Source: Bacillota bacterium
GTDB taxonomy: Bacteria; Bacillota; UBA4882; UBA8346
Assembly (NCBI GenBank): GCA_023415375.1
Contig: JAEZKW010000125.1
Span: 1 to 15,094, forward strand
Direction of reading: 5' to 3'
DNA: 15,094 bases
Shown: positions 1-6,228 of the stretch, in pieces
Layout of the letters: the number at the start of each line of letters is the position of its first letter
Position numbering within the stretch: the stretch's first letter is position 1
Made by a program: the position numbers and the translations under genes
The notes under the pieces: generated by a model
The model's database searches: none
Told to the model about the DNA's origin: nothing
What the model saw: only the letters and a program-made list of their open reading frames with translations

Positions 1-151
1 GGCGCGCCATATCAAGCAATCCTAACACCACGTGGGCAAGACCGAAACCTAGGATTCCGGCCCCCCATTTGCTTTTTAAAAAGAACGCCCCGATACCCGA
101 AACAGCCGCGCCGGTTCCGGTAACGGCCAAACTGGTTGTAGTGGCCTTCAA
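1..151 (-). CDS. Small glycine-rich membrane protein, partial (runs off left edge)
   Basis: The first 50 codons of a gene are visible; the rest lies beyond the window edge. The start is a TTG at 151-149, chosen because a perfect AGGAGG (164-159 on the minus strand) sits 7 nt before it. The visible peptide begins MKATTTSLAVTGTGAAVSGI and continues with a lysine/tryptophan break near residues 26-29 and a second glycine-rich hydrophobic stretch (about residues 30-46, containing GFGLAH and LGLLD). That gives two short possible membrane segments in a very small protein. It resembles short uncharacterised proteins of Clostridia-like genomes that I have seen annotated without a function; I do not assign one. 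It is the last gene of a minus-strand run that includes the two Spo0E-like genes. Confidence 0.6.
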   Translation of the reverse strand, partial: MKATTTSLAVTGTGAAVSGIGAFFLKSKWGAGILGFGLAHVVLGLLDMAR

Positions 152-207
152 GTTAACACCTCCTAACAGTATGATTCCCAATGTTCTATGATTTAATTAA
201 ATTTTCG

Positions 208-381
208 CTAGTAGATTGACTTTTGATTATAAAGCTTCTGGTATTCATTGAGCAATTTATCCAATTCGATGGTTTTTAAAACATCCTCATCAGTATATCC
301 ACGCTCATTCCATAGATTTTGCATCATCGTCAGGACTTCTTCAATCTGGTTTTCAAGTTGATTCATTGAATTGATAACCAT
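208..381 (-). CDS. Spo0E-like aspartyl-phosphate phosphatase, copy 1 (57 aa, no visible RBS)
   Basis: This short gene encodes 57 residues with the Spo0E-family pattern: an amphipathic first helix (NQLENQIEEVLTMMQNLW), a GYTDEDV turn, and a second helix TIELDKLLNEYQKL (residues about 37-50). Family members dephosphorylate Spo0A~P and so delay sporulation. The family S-x-x-L-D signature appears here as T-I-E-L-D, with Thr for Ser. It aligns over its whole length with the copy at 588-782 and is clearly a diverged tandem duplicate. The homology starts at the ATG, but upstream of the ATG the sequence is unrelated (a solute-binding-protein fragment) and no Shine-Dalgarno is visible. Either it is poorly expressed, or it starts at the internal ATG at residue 6, or it is decaying. 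Family assignment is fairly sure; activity is not. Confidence 0.7.
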   Translation of the reverse strand: MVINSMNQLENQIEEVLTMMQNLWNERGYTDEDVLKTIELDKLLNEYQKLYNQKSIY

Positions 382-383
382 AT

Positions 384-587
384 TTTACTGCTAAGAACAA
401 ATTGGTCTCGGGTGTTGACTCAGTCATCTGCCTGGCGAAGAAGAACAAAAACCTGGCGGCATCAAAGAAGTTTCTCCAATTTCTGGTGGCGGAGGAAAAC
501 GCCAAATTCTATATCAATGACCAGAAGTTGTATTCAACGGTGAAAGGTGTCAGTCTGATTCTTTACCCCGACGAAACGGGCTTTCTT
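384..587 (+). pseudogene. Remnant of an ABC sugar solute-binding protein (C-terminal fragment)
   Basis: Between the two Spo0E-like genes, on the opposite strand, an open stretch reads TAKNKLVSGVDSVICLAKKN and then AASKKFLQFLVAEENAKFY followed by STVKGV. This matches the C-terminal half of family 1 extracellular solute-binding proteins, where a 'G-V-D-x-x ... K-N ... A-A-x-x-F-L-x-F-L' block leads to an 'x-x-K-G-V' turn. There is no start codon with a ribosome site, no signal peptide and no N-terminal lobe, and the frame ends at a TAA at 615-617 inside the tail of the neighbouring gene. About 60 recognisable residues survive from a protein normally near 420. It is not a direct copy of the binding protein at 8530-9792, though the same block is recognisable there. 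I read it as a dead fragment left by a rearrangement; boundaries are approximate. Confidence 0.55.
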
Positions 588-782
588 TTAGACAATCTTT
601 TGATTTTGATGAATTAAATTTTGATTGCAAAGCCGTTGATACTGGTTGAGCAAATTGTCCAATTCAATACTGGTTAATAAAACAGCCTCATCCGTATATC
701 CACGTTCATCCCAAAGTTCTTGCATCTTAATCCTTACTGCCTCGATCTGCTCTTTTAGTTTATTCATTGAATGATTAGCCAT
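588..782 (-). CDS. Spo0E-like aspartyl-phosphate phosphatase, copy 2 (64 aa)
   Basis: The protein has 64 residues in two predicted helices: MNKLKEQIEAVRIKMQELW (from residue 6), the turn DERGYTDEAV, and SIELDNLLNQYQRL (residues about 38-51). This is the Spo0E-like phosphatase fold, and the signature S-I-E-L-D is intact, unlike in copy 1. By family knowledge it would remove phosphate from the response regulator Spo0A and hold back sporulation; another response-regulator target is possible. I chose the ATG at 782-780 because a good GGAGGAG lies 9 nt upstream; a longer reading from 806 would place that ribosome site inside the coding region. The gene stands upstream of its paralogue on the same strand, with a foreign solute-binding-protein fragment between them. 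Confidence 0.85.
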   Translation of the reverse strand: MANHSMNKLKEQIEAVRIKMQELWDERGYTDEAVLLTSIELDNLLNQYQRLCNQNLIHQNQKIV

Positions 783-1021
783 ATGAACATTCTCCTCCTT
801 TTCCACAAATATGCTTAAAAAATACCAAGGTTCCTTTAATTGGCAAATAATTTACTAAAAATGCCTCTCAATCTGGTTAAAGGTTTTCTCAAAAGAGTAA
901 GTAGAACGGATGCTATAATTATTTCATTTAATTTGTATTAACTATTACTTGTGGCATACAATACATAATTATTTGAAAACTATTTATAGATGATATTGCC
1001 AAAAATTTTAAAATATCTCAA

Positions 1022-1033
1022 GGACATATGTCC
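1022..1033. promoter_or_regulatory. Perfect 12-bp palindrome, possible regulator site
   Basis: GGACATATGTCC is a perfect dyad about 200 nt before the Crp/Fnr-type gene. It is GC-capped within very AT-rich DNA, which makes chance less likely than for an all-AT palindrome. It does not match the Crp (TGTGA-N6-TCACA) or Fnr (TTGAT-N4-ATCAA) consensus, so the binding protein is unknown. Confidence 0.25.
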
Positions 1034-1098
1034 CGATATATGAAAAGGTTAAAAAGTACTCACGGGTTATTTTCCATTAATTATTAGGGCCTTCAATT

Positions 1099-1115
1099 AA
1101 TTTTGTAACAAAATT
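1099..1115. promoter_or_regulatory. 17-bp near-perfect inverted repeat upstream of the Crp/Fnr gene
   Basis: AATTTTGTAACAAAATT has 8-bp arms around a single central base. It lies about 120 nt before the regulator start codon, and flanking CCTTC and GAAGG form an outer pair. The dyad size would suit a dimeric Crp/Fnr-family protein, so autoregulation is a reasonable guess. An RNA hairpin is the alternative reading. Confidence 0.3.
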
Positions 1116-1235
1116 TTCCATCCTCGAAGGATTATTCAATTATTTATAGAATAGCTATTTAATTTCAATTGTATTTAATATTAACAATTTTTTTGGGAAG
1201 TAAATTAAAGGCAAAGAATCACTTCGGAGATAGGG

Positions 1236-1928
1236 ATGGAACTTGATCGATTAAAAAAGATTATTGATGCTAACCCTGAGCTGTACCCAATATTTAGAGG
1301 ATGCCCCTATGAGATTTTGAGCCAATGGAAAATCAATGAGTATCGGGCCGGTACGGTTATTTGCCGACAAGGGGAAATCATTGAACGAATGTATATCATT
1401 ATCAATGGATACGCTGATATTTATTATTTGGCAGAAAACGGTAAGAAATATTCTTTAATTACTTTAAAAAATGGCGATGTAATTGGAGAAATTGAGATTC
1501 TTGATAAGCGGCCATATAGCGCAAATATGGAGGCATACTCAGATTTAAAAACAATCGAGATCACTAGGGACTATTTTCTTAAGTGGATGGAAATGGATCG
1601 AAATATAAATTTGAACATCACTCGAATTCTTTCAAATAGGTTTTACCATCTTGTGTTGAAGGCAGGAAACGATACACTATACACACTTAAATATCGATTG
1701 TGCGCTTATTTAATATCACGTGGCAAACAAATATCAAAAGAGGCTGAGAATGTAGAGATTGAGCTGGAAAAGGAAAAGTTGAGTGAAGAATTTGCGGTGA
1801 CGCTTCGAAGTATCAATCGTATTTTACATGGATTGCAAAATAAAAATATTGTTGAATTAAAAGGCGATACCATTTTAATAAAAGATTTTGAAAAATTAGC
1901 TGAAGAGGAAGAATGCTACGATATATAA
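1236..1928 (+). CDS. Crp/Fnr-family transcriptional regulator (230 aa)
   Basis: A two-domain Crp/Fnr protein of the family's usual length. Residues about 17-115 form the cyclic-nucleotide-binding-type beta barrel (IFRGCPYEIL, a GTVICRQGE turn, IIINGYADIYY, GDVIGEIEIL). A long dimer helix follows, and a C-terminal winged helix spans about 178-215, with the recognition helix in VTLRSINRILHGLQNKNIVEL. The Gly-Glu pair of the effector pocket is present (G84-E85), but the Arg that in E. coli Crp binds the cAMP phosphate is Tyr here (PYSA for RSA), so classical cAMP binding is unlikely. Cysteines are scattered (23, 43, 156, 227), not the N-terminal cluster of Fnr. The start is supported by GGAG 7 nt upstream. 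It precedes the nucleoside-binding protein and nucleoside hydrolase by 87 nt on the same strand, so they may be its targets or co-transcribed with it. Confidence 0.9.
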   Translation: MELDRLKKIIDANPELYPIFRGCPYEILSQWKINEYRAGTVICRQGEIIERMYIIINGYADIYYLAENGKKYSLITLKNGDVIGEIEILDKRPYSANMEAYSDLKTIEITRDYFLKWMEMDRNINLNITRILSNRFYHLVLKAGNDTLYTLKYRLCAYLISRGKQISKEAENVEIELEKEKLSEEFAVTLRSINRILHGLQNKNIVELKGDTILIKDFEKLAEEEECYDI

Positions 1929-2015
1929 GACTGTAATTTTGATATTATTGGCTTTTTTGTAAAATAAATCAATCAACTTATATTTGAATCTAAAAATAAA
2001 AAGGTGGTGTTAAAA

Positions 2016-3086
2016 ATGTTCAAACGTGGTTTAAACGGTGGAGTGATTTTTTTTGTTTTATTTATGGTAATGGCAGTTTGTAGTGTGAATGGGGCTGCAG
2101 TTTTTAAAGTAGGAATGGTCACTGATTCGGGTACGATCGACGACAAATCGTTTAACCAAGGAACTTGGGAAGGAATCCAACGAGCTGGAAAAGAATTCAA
2201 AATAGAAACAAGATTTTTAAAACCTGAAGGGACTACGGAAGCTGATTACGTCAAAGAAATTAGTAATCTTTATGATGGAGGTTACAGATTAATTGTTTGT
2301 CCGGGATTTAAGTTCGAAACAGCCGTTTTCCAGGCGCAACAAAAATATCCGGATGCAAAATTGGTTCTTATTGACGGTCAACCACATGTGGGAGATTTTA
2401 AGCCGGTAATGGGAAAGAATACGGTATCAGTTTTCTTTGCGGAGCAAGAATCCAGTTTTTTAGCCGGAGTGGCTACAGCCTTAAAAATAAAAGACGGAAA
2501 AGCCGGTATTCTTTGCGGTATGGAAATTCCTCCGGTTCAAAGATTCAATTGGGGGTTTCAACAAGGTATTAAGTATGCAAATGAATATTTTAAAACAAAT
2601 GTCAAGATTAGGCCTGAAAATGTCATATATCAAGGTTCGTTCAATAATGTTGCTGCGGGACAACAATTAGCGGCCATGATGTTCGATAATGGTGTCAAAG
2701 TCATCTTTAATGCTGCTGCAGCTACCGGCATTGGTGCCATCAACGAAGCGGAAAAACGCACGAAAGCCGGCAAAGAAGTCTGGATAATAGGTGTTGATCG
2801 TGATCAATATTGGGACGGAATTTATGAAGGCAACAAATCCGTTATTTTGACTTCTGCCGTAAAACGGGTTGATCAAGCGGCGTTTGCCATGATCAAGGCA
2901 TTGAAGGAAAATAAATTTCCAGGCGGTGAGATTTTAACCTTTAATGCCAAGTCAAACGGTGTCGGTATTCCTGATAAAAATCCAAATCTAAGTAAGGAAG
3001 TCCAAGACAAGGTGGCCAAGGTTTTAGAAAAACTAAAATCCGGCGAAATTGTGGTTTCCAGTCAGCAAGGAGATTTAATAAAATAA
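2016..3086 (+). CDS. BMP/PnrA-family nucleoside-binding protein (356 aa)
   Basis: A periplasmic-type binding protein of the basic membrane protein (BMP) family, to which the purine-nucleoside receptor PnrA/TmpC of Treponema and the binding proteins of several nucleoside ABC importers belong. The N-terminus is a Sec signal (charged MFKR, hydrophobic core to about residue 20, likely cut after VNG-A near 26-27). A cysteine at 22 sits in a poor lipobox. Mature hallmarks are VGMVTDSGTIDDKSFNQG (32-49), GRP-like IVCPGF, a FFAEQESSFLAG block (140-151), and the ligand-pocket motif GVDRDQYWDG (259-268) followed by LTSAVKR with Lys283. The ATG at 2016 is preferred because AAGGTGG lies just upstream; a GTG at 2004 would fall inside that ribosome site. 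A nucleoside hydrolase gene follows 157 nt downstream. No ABC ATPase or permease is adjacent, which is unusual for this family. Confidence 0.88.
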   Translation: MFKRGLNGGVIFFVLFMVMAVCSVNGAAVFKVGMVTDSGTIDDKSFNQGTWEGIQRAGKEFKIETRFLKPEGTTEADYVKEISNLYDGGYRLIVCPGFKFETAVFQAQQKYPDAKLVLIDGQPHVGDFKPVMGKNTVSVFFAEQESSFLAGVATALKIKDGKAGILCGMEIPPVQRFNWGFQQGIKYANEYFKTNVKIRPENVIYQGSFNNVAAGQQLAAMMFDNGVKVIFNAAAATGIGAINEAEKRTKAGKEVWIIGVDRDQYWDGIYEGNKSVILTSAVKRVDQAAFAMIKALKENKFPGGEILTFNAKSNGVGIPDKNPNLSKEVQDKVAKVLEKLKSGEIVVSSQQGDLIK

Positions 3087-3243
3087 ATTGTTTATTGCAT
3101 TTCATTTATATATGAGGAAGGGGATGGACCAGAACTATTCTCTTCTTCTTTTATTATTGAAAGAGGATGCACATGATACCTGTTTTCCCATTAATAGGTA
3201 ATTGCTGTTGATTTTCATGCTATTGCGGAAAAGGGGAAGAAGA

Positions 3244-4197
3244 ATGAATAGCATTACGAATAAATTACCGATTATACTTGATTGCGATCCCGGTTGTGAT
3301 GATGCGGTGGCGATTACGCTAGCCACCAAGCACCCCTTATTTGACTTGAGGGCCATAACAGTCACCGCGGGGAATCATATTCTCGAAAAAACCGCCCAAA
3401 ATGCTCTTAAGGTTTGTTCCTACTTAGAAATTGACAATGTACCTATTGCAGCCGGTATGTCCGGGCCAATCATCCGGAAGCAAGTTATTGCGGATCACAT
3501 TCATGGAGAAACCGGGCTTGGGGATATAGATTTCGACGAAATCCGAATCCAGCTTGATCATAGACATGCAGTCACTCTGATTATAGAAATCTTGTCGGAG
3601 TCAAATGTCGATATCACTTTTGTGGCGACGGGACCATTATCCAACCTGGCTATGGCAATGAGACTAGCGCCCAAAATCATCCCCAAAATTAGGCAAATTG
3701 TTTTAATCGGTGGTTCATATCAATTGGGTAATATTACCCCAGCCGCTGAATTTAATATTTATGCCGATCCTGAGGCAGCTCATATCGTTTTTAACAGCGG
3801 TAGACCGATTGTTATGATCGGTTTAAGCATTACCGACAAGGTGTTGTTCAAAAAAGAAGTGGCAACCAGAATTGCATCCATTGACAATAAGGCGGCAACA
3901 CTTTTTACGAAAGTCATGGATTTTTATACCAAGTCCAATAAACAAATATTCGGCCATGAAGTTTCGCCGTTGTATGATCCGGCTGCGATTACGTATCTTA
4001 TTGATCCGGCTATCTTTAAGACAAAACTAATGAATGTGGAGATAGAACTAAAAAGCGAACAATCGTATGGCAGAACTCATTGTGATTTCTATGGAACGCT
4101 GGGCAAACCAGCAAATGCTGAAGTGGCTACAGATCTTGATTCTGATCGGTATTGGGAGATCGTTAAAGAAACAATAGGGCTTTATAACCGGACATGA
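3244..4197 (+). CDS. Inosine/uridine-preferring nucleoside hydrolase (317 aa)
   Basis: The enzyme splits the N-glycosidic bond of ribonucleosides to give base and ribose, and its length matches cytoplasmic family members. The calcium and ribose site is plain: DCDPGCDD at residues 13-20, TVTAGN at 39-44, and AEFNIYADPEAA at 168-179. Asp245 in PLYDPAA should be the last metal ligand. The residue before it is Tyr244, where the well-studied inosine-uridine hydrolases have a catalytic His, so leaving-group activation, and hence base preference, may differ. His85 and His87 lie in the HIHGETG motif. The ATG at 3244 is chosen because GGGGAAG precedes it; an upstream in-frame start at 3202 would add an arginine-rich stretch unlike the family. 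It follows the nucleoside-binding protein, implying that nucleosides taken up or sensed by one are processed by the other. Specificity cannot be read from sequence. Confidence 0.9.
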   Translation: MNSITNKLPIILDCDPGCDDAVAITLATKHPLFDLRAITVTAGNHILEKTAQNALKVCSYLEIDNVPIAAGMSGPIIRKQVIADHIHGETGLGDIDFDEIRIQLDHRHAVTLIIEILSESNVDITFVATGPLSNLAMAMRLAPKIIPKIRQIVLIGGSYQLGNITPAAEFNIYADPEAAHIVFNSGRPIVMIGLSITDKVLFKKEVATRIASIDNKAATLFTKVMDFYTKSNKQIFGHEVSPLYDPAAITYLIDPAIFKTKLMNVEIELKSEQSYGRTHCDFYGTLGKPANAEVATDLDSDRYWEIVKETIGLYNRT

Positions 4198-4330
4198 TTA
4201 ATACCATGGGGATTTCCCGAACGAGCGGGAGAAATATGGGTTACCCGATTTTTCGAAATACCGTCATGATTACCAAAGGACACCGGATCAAATGATACAA
4301 GATATTGTCATTATTGCACGGAAATAAGAA

Positions 4331-4450
4331 TTTTTCCCGGTGCATGGATCGATTCTCCGAACGAGTGGGGAGATTGTCCGAATGACCGGAGGGATTTTCC
4401 CGGTGCATGGATCAATTTTCCGAACGAGTGGGAGGATTTTTCGATCTCCC
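4331..4450 (+). repeat. Tandem 21-bp repeat with 63-bp higher-order period
   Basis: Units start at 4331, 4352, 4373, 4394 and 4415, each 21 bp, with a partial unit at 4436-4450. Units typically begin ATTTTCC and carry CCGAACGAGTGGG or a relative of it. Unit 1 matches unit 4 (CCCGGTGCATGGATC) and unit 2 matches unit 5 (CCGAACGAGTGGG), so a 63-bp block of three units is itself duplicated. A lone related unit lies at 4212-4232. Several units can form a small stem (for example TCCCG/CGGGA or TCCG/CGGA around a 6-nt loop). Since 21 is a multiple of three, one frame reads as a heptad-like peptide (HGSILR, TSGEIVR, HGSIFR, TSGRIFR), but it has no ribosome site, so I treat it as non-coding. Confidence 0.75.
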
Positions 4451-4473
4451 TTTGGTAGTATTTATAAGCAAAC

Positions 4474-4514
4474 AGCCCGTATCGTCAAGGATATCGGGCT
4501 ATTGGTTTTCTTTA
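4474..4514 (+). terminator. Probable intrinsic terminator after the nucleoside hydrolase gene
   Basis: AGCCCGTATC and GATATCGGGCT pair as a 10-bp stem with one bulged T and a GTCAAG loop (4474-4500). A T-rich stretch (ATTGGTTTTCTTT) follows. It sits about 280 nt past the nucleoside hydrolase stop, after the repeat block. The T tract is interrupted, so strength is uncertain. Confidence 0.55.
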
Positions 4515-4814
4515 CAAGCCAAGTTTTCATCCCGCAAAAAGAGGCAGTTCTATCCTGTATTTTGGGATGATATATTCAGTAAAAGATTAGCCAGGAATGG
4601 CTTCCATCTTGTAGCCGGGACGTTCACGTCTCGGCTTTGGCAAAATATCAAGCCAATCTTTCTCAATTATATTAACCAAGCATCTTGATTCCATCTTGAA
4701 TAAGTGAACTAGTCGTAATCCTAAAAGCTATTGTCGAGAAGCTTAAAGTCAAGCGGAATAACCGAAATAATTTTACCCTTTTCCCTTTACTCTTTACACT
4801 TATGTCCTAATTTC

Positions 4815-6107
4815 TTAATCCATCAAAAATATAACCGGCTCATCTTGCAACTCCATCAACCCATCTTTAACCGTTATCACTTTCCCATCAATCAAATTCC
4901 GGTATTGCCCATCCTGACAATCAACTTCTAAAAAGCCGCATTTTCCCTCCACATTAAAGATCCCATGCAATGCCTGCCGGTTATAACGATACGACGCCCA
5001 AATGACTCCGGATTGCCGGGTTTTGTGAATCTGATAAAACCCATGGCTTAGTATAGGTTCTTTCTTGATAGCGGACATTGTCGTTACAAACTGGCAGAAA
5101 TCCTGGTTAAGACTGCTCCAGTCCACTAATTCCCTATTAAAAAGGCTGGGTGTTTTAGTATCCAAGGTTTCTTGGCCCGCATATAACAAAGTTACGCCTT
5201 TTTCAAAAAAAGCAAAAGCAGTCCATTGCCTCAGCGTTTTTTCATTGAAAATCATGGAGCGGATTCGTGCCTGGTCATGATTTTCCAAAAACCGTAGTTT
5301 GATAAAGCTCACCGGATAAATTGTTTCCTGCTGACGTTTTAGGTTTAAGTATTCTTCCAAGCTTGCTTGTCCCTGGAGATAAGCTTTGAATATGTGATAA
5401 ACGTCATAATCATAGGCCATGTCGAAAGCTTGATATATTTCCCCGTCGGAATGGCCTATGAAACCTTGACTGCGCAGGAAAAAGATAAAGGAAGGGTCGC
5501 AGCTTTCAGCGAGCCAAAATACTCCCGGTTTCACTTTTTGGAGTTCAGTCCGGGCCGCTTGCCAAAATTGAATGGGCACTAGCGGCGCTACATCGCAGCG
5601 AAAGCCATCTACGCCTTCAAGGGCCCAGATTTTTAAGGTGTCGATTAAATAGGCCCAAAGATCCGGATGGGAGTAATCTAGGTCGATTACATCAGTCCAA
5701 TCCTCAATCTTTGTATCGATCTCACCGTTGGCATTATGATAGAACCATTCGAGATGATGGTTTCGCAGCCATGAATCGTGGGAAGTATGATTGAAAACGA
5801 CATCGATCATAACCTGCATCCCGTATTGATGGATATTCTGGACTAGGCTTCTAAAATCGTCGGGAGTACCATATTCGGGATTGACTTCCCGATAGTCCTG
5901 TATCGAATAGGGACAACCAAGCAGGCCTTTCTTCTGCAGCGTTCCGATAGGATGAATCGGCATCAGCCAAATAATGTCCACACCAAGACTTTTAATGCGG
6001 GCCAGATCTTTTTGGAATCCCTTAAAAGTACCTTCTGCAGAATGATTTCTAATATATACTTCATATATAACTTTGTTTCGCAAAGTTTGACAGGTATCGT
6101 TGGCCAA
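4815..6107 (-). CDS. GH13 alpha-amylase-family glycoside hydrolase, cytoplasmic (430 aa)
   Basis: A retaining alpha-glucan hydrolase with the four GH13 signature blocks: DVVFNHTS (102-109), GFRCDVAPL with nucleophile Asp172 (168-176), WLAES with acid/base Glu201, and FLENHDQAR with Asp278 (273-281). The barrel begins almost at residue 12 (VIYEVYIRNHS) and a short beta domain ends the chain, so no N-terminal CBM34/CBM48 module is present as in neopullulanases or branching enzymes. There is no signal peptide: it acts inside the cell, probably cutting imported maltodextrins. The start is a TTG at 6107, supported by GGAGG 7 nt upstream and by the lack of a better ATG. It is the last gene of the minus-strand sugar operon, about 120 nt after the second permease. 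Product pattern (maltose release, transglycosylation) cannot be told from sequence. Confidence 0.9.
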   Translation of the reverse strand: MANDTCQTLRNKVIYEVYIRNHSAEGTFKGFQKDLARIKSLGVDIIWLMPIHPIGTLQKKGLLGCPYSIQDYREVNPEYGTPDDFRSLVQNIHQYGMQVMIDVVFNHTSHDSWLRNHHLEWFYHNANGEIDTKIEDWTDVIDLDYSHPDLWAYLIDTLKIWALEGVDGFRCDVAPLVPIQFWQAARTELQKVKPGVFWLAESCDPSFIFFLRSQGFIGHSDGEIYQAFDMAYDYDVYHIFKAYLQGQASLEEYLNLKRQQETIYPVSFIKLRFLENHDQARIRSMIFNEKTLRQWTAFAFFEKGVTLLYAGQETLDTKTPSLFNRELVDWSSLNQDFCQFVTTMSAIKKEPILSHGFYQIHKTRQSGVIWASYRYNRQALHGIFNVEGKCGFLEVDCQDGQYRNLIDGKVITVKDGLMELQDEPVIFLMD

Positions 6108-6228
6108 TTTGAATCCTCCATCAAAAACAAATAACCAATTGGCTGTCGGTTAAGAACTCACGGCTTAACAATTAACCAACAACCAATAACTAATAACATC
6201 CCCAAAATTCACTGATTTAAATCTTGGC

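Larger units (their letters stand above)
783..1235. other. AT-rich intergenic region (about 450 nt), no gene seen
   Basis: This region separates the minus-strand Spo0E-like genes from the plus-strand regulator, so it must hold divergent control signals. It is strongly AT-rich with stops in every frame. A TATAAT hexamer occurs at 914-919 but has no convincing -35 partner 16-18 nt upstream. Two palindromes stand out (listed separately at 1022-1033 and 1099-1115), and a CCTTC/GAAGG pair flanks the second at about 30 nt spacing (1091-1130). I saw no RNA gene or known riboswitch by eye. Confidence 0.5.
4198..4814. other. Convergent intergenic region (about 617 nt) with repeats and hairpins, no gene supported
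   Basis: This lies between the ends of the plus-strand nucleoside hydrolase and the minus-strand GH13 gene. Short open frames here have no ribosome site and no recognisable protein. It holds an isolated repeat-like unit (4212-4232), a tandem repeat block (4331-4450), a terminator-like hairpin (4474-4500), and two further stem-loops: AGCCA-GGAA-TGGCT (4589-4602) and a 10-bp stem with a TTCA loop (4613-4636). From about 4640 to 4814 I see nothing but AT-rich spacer. Confidence 0.6.

Noticed and set aside
783..806. Earlier ATG for Spo0E-like copy 2
   Set aside because: The added codons are the ribosome site itself, and the extension is absent from copy 1.
914..919. TATAAT hexamer as a promoter for the Crp/Fnr gene
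   Set aside because: No usable -35 box lies 16-18 nt upstream, and it is over 300 nt from the start in very AT-rich DNA.
1151..1162. Short palindrome AATAGCTATT
   Set aside because: Ten AT-rich bases in AT-rich DNA are expected by chance.
2004..2015. Earlier GTG start for the BMP protein
   Set aside because: It lies inside the AAGGTGG ribosome site of the better ATG at 2016.
2016..2090. Lipobox around Cys22 of the BMP protein
   Set aside because: The residues before Cys are M-A-V, a poor match to the L-[AS]-[GA] pattern, and a signal peptidase I site follows shortly after; it is not fully excluded.
4331..4450. Possible CRISPR array
   Set aside because: Units are contiguous with no unique spacers, only 21 bp long and diverged; no cas gene is nearby.
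4340..4688. Two overlapping open frames on the plus strand in the repeat region
   Set aside because: They have no ribosome site, arise from 21-bp repeats and terminator DNA, and resemble no known protein.
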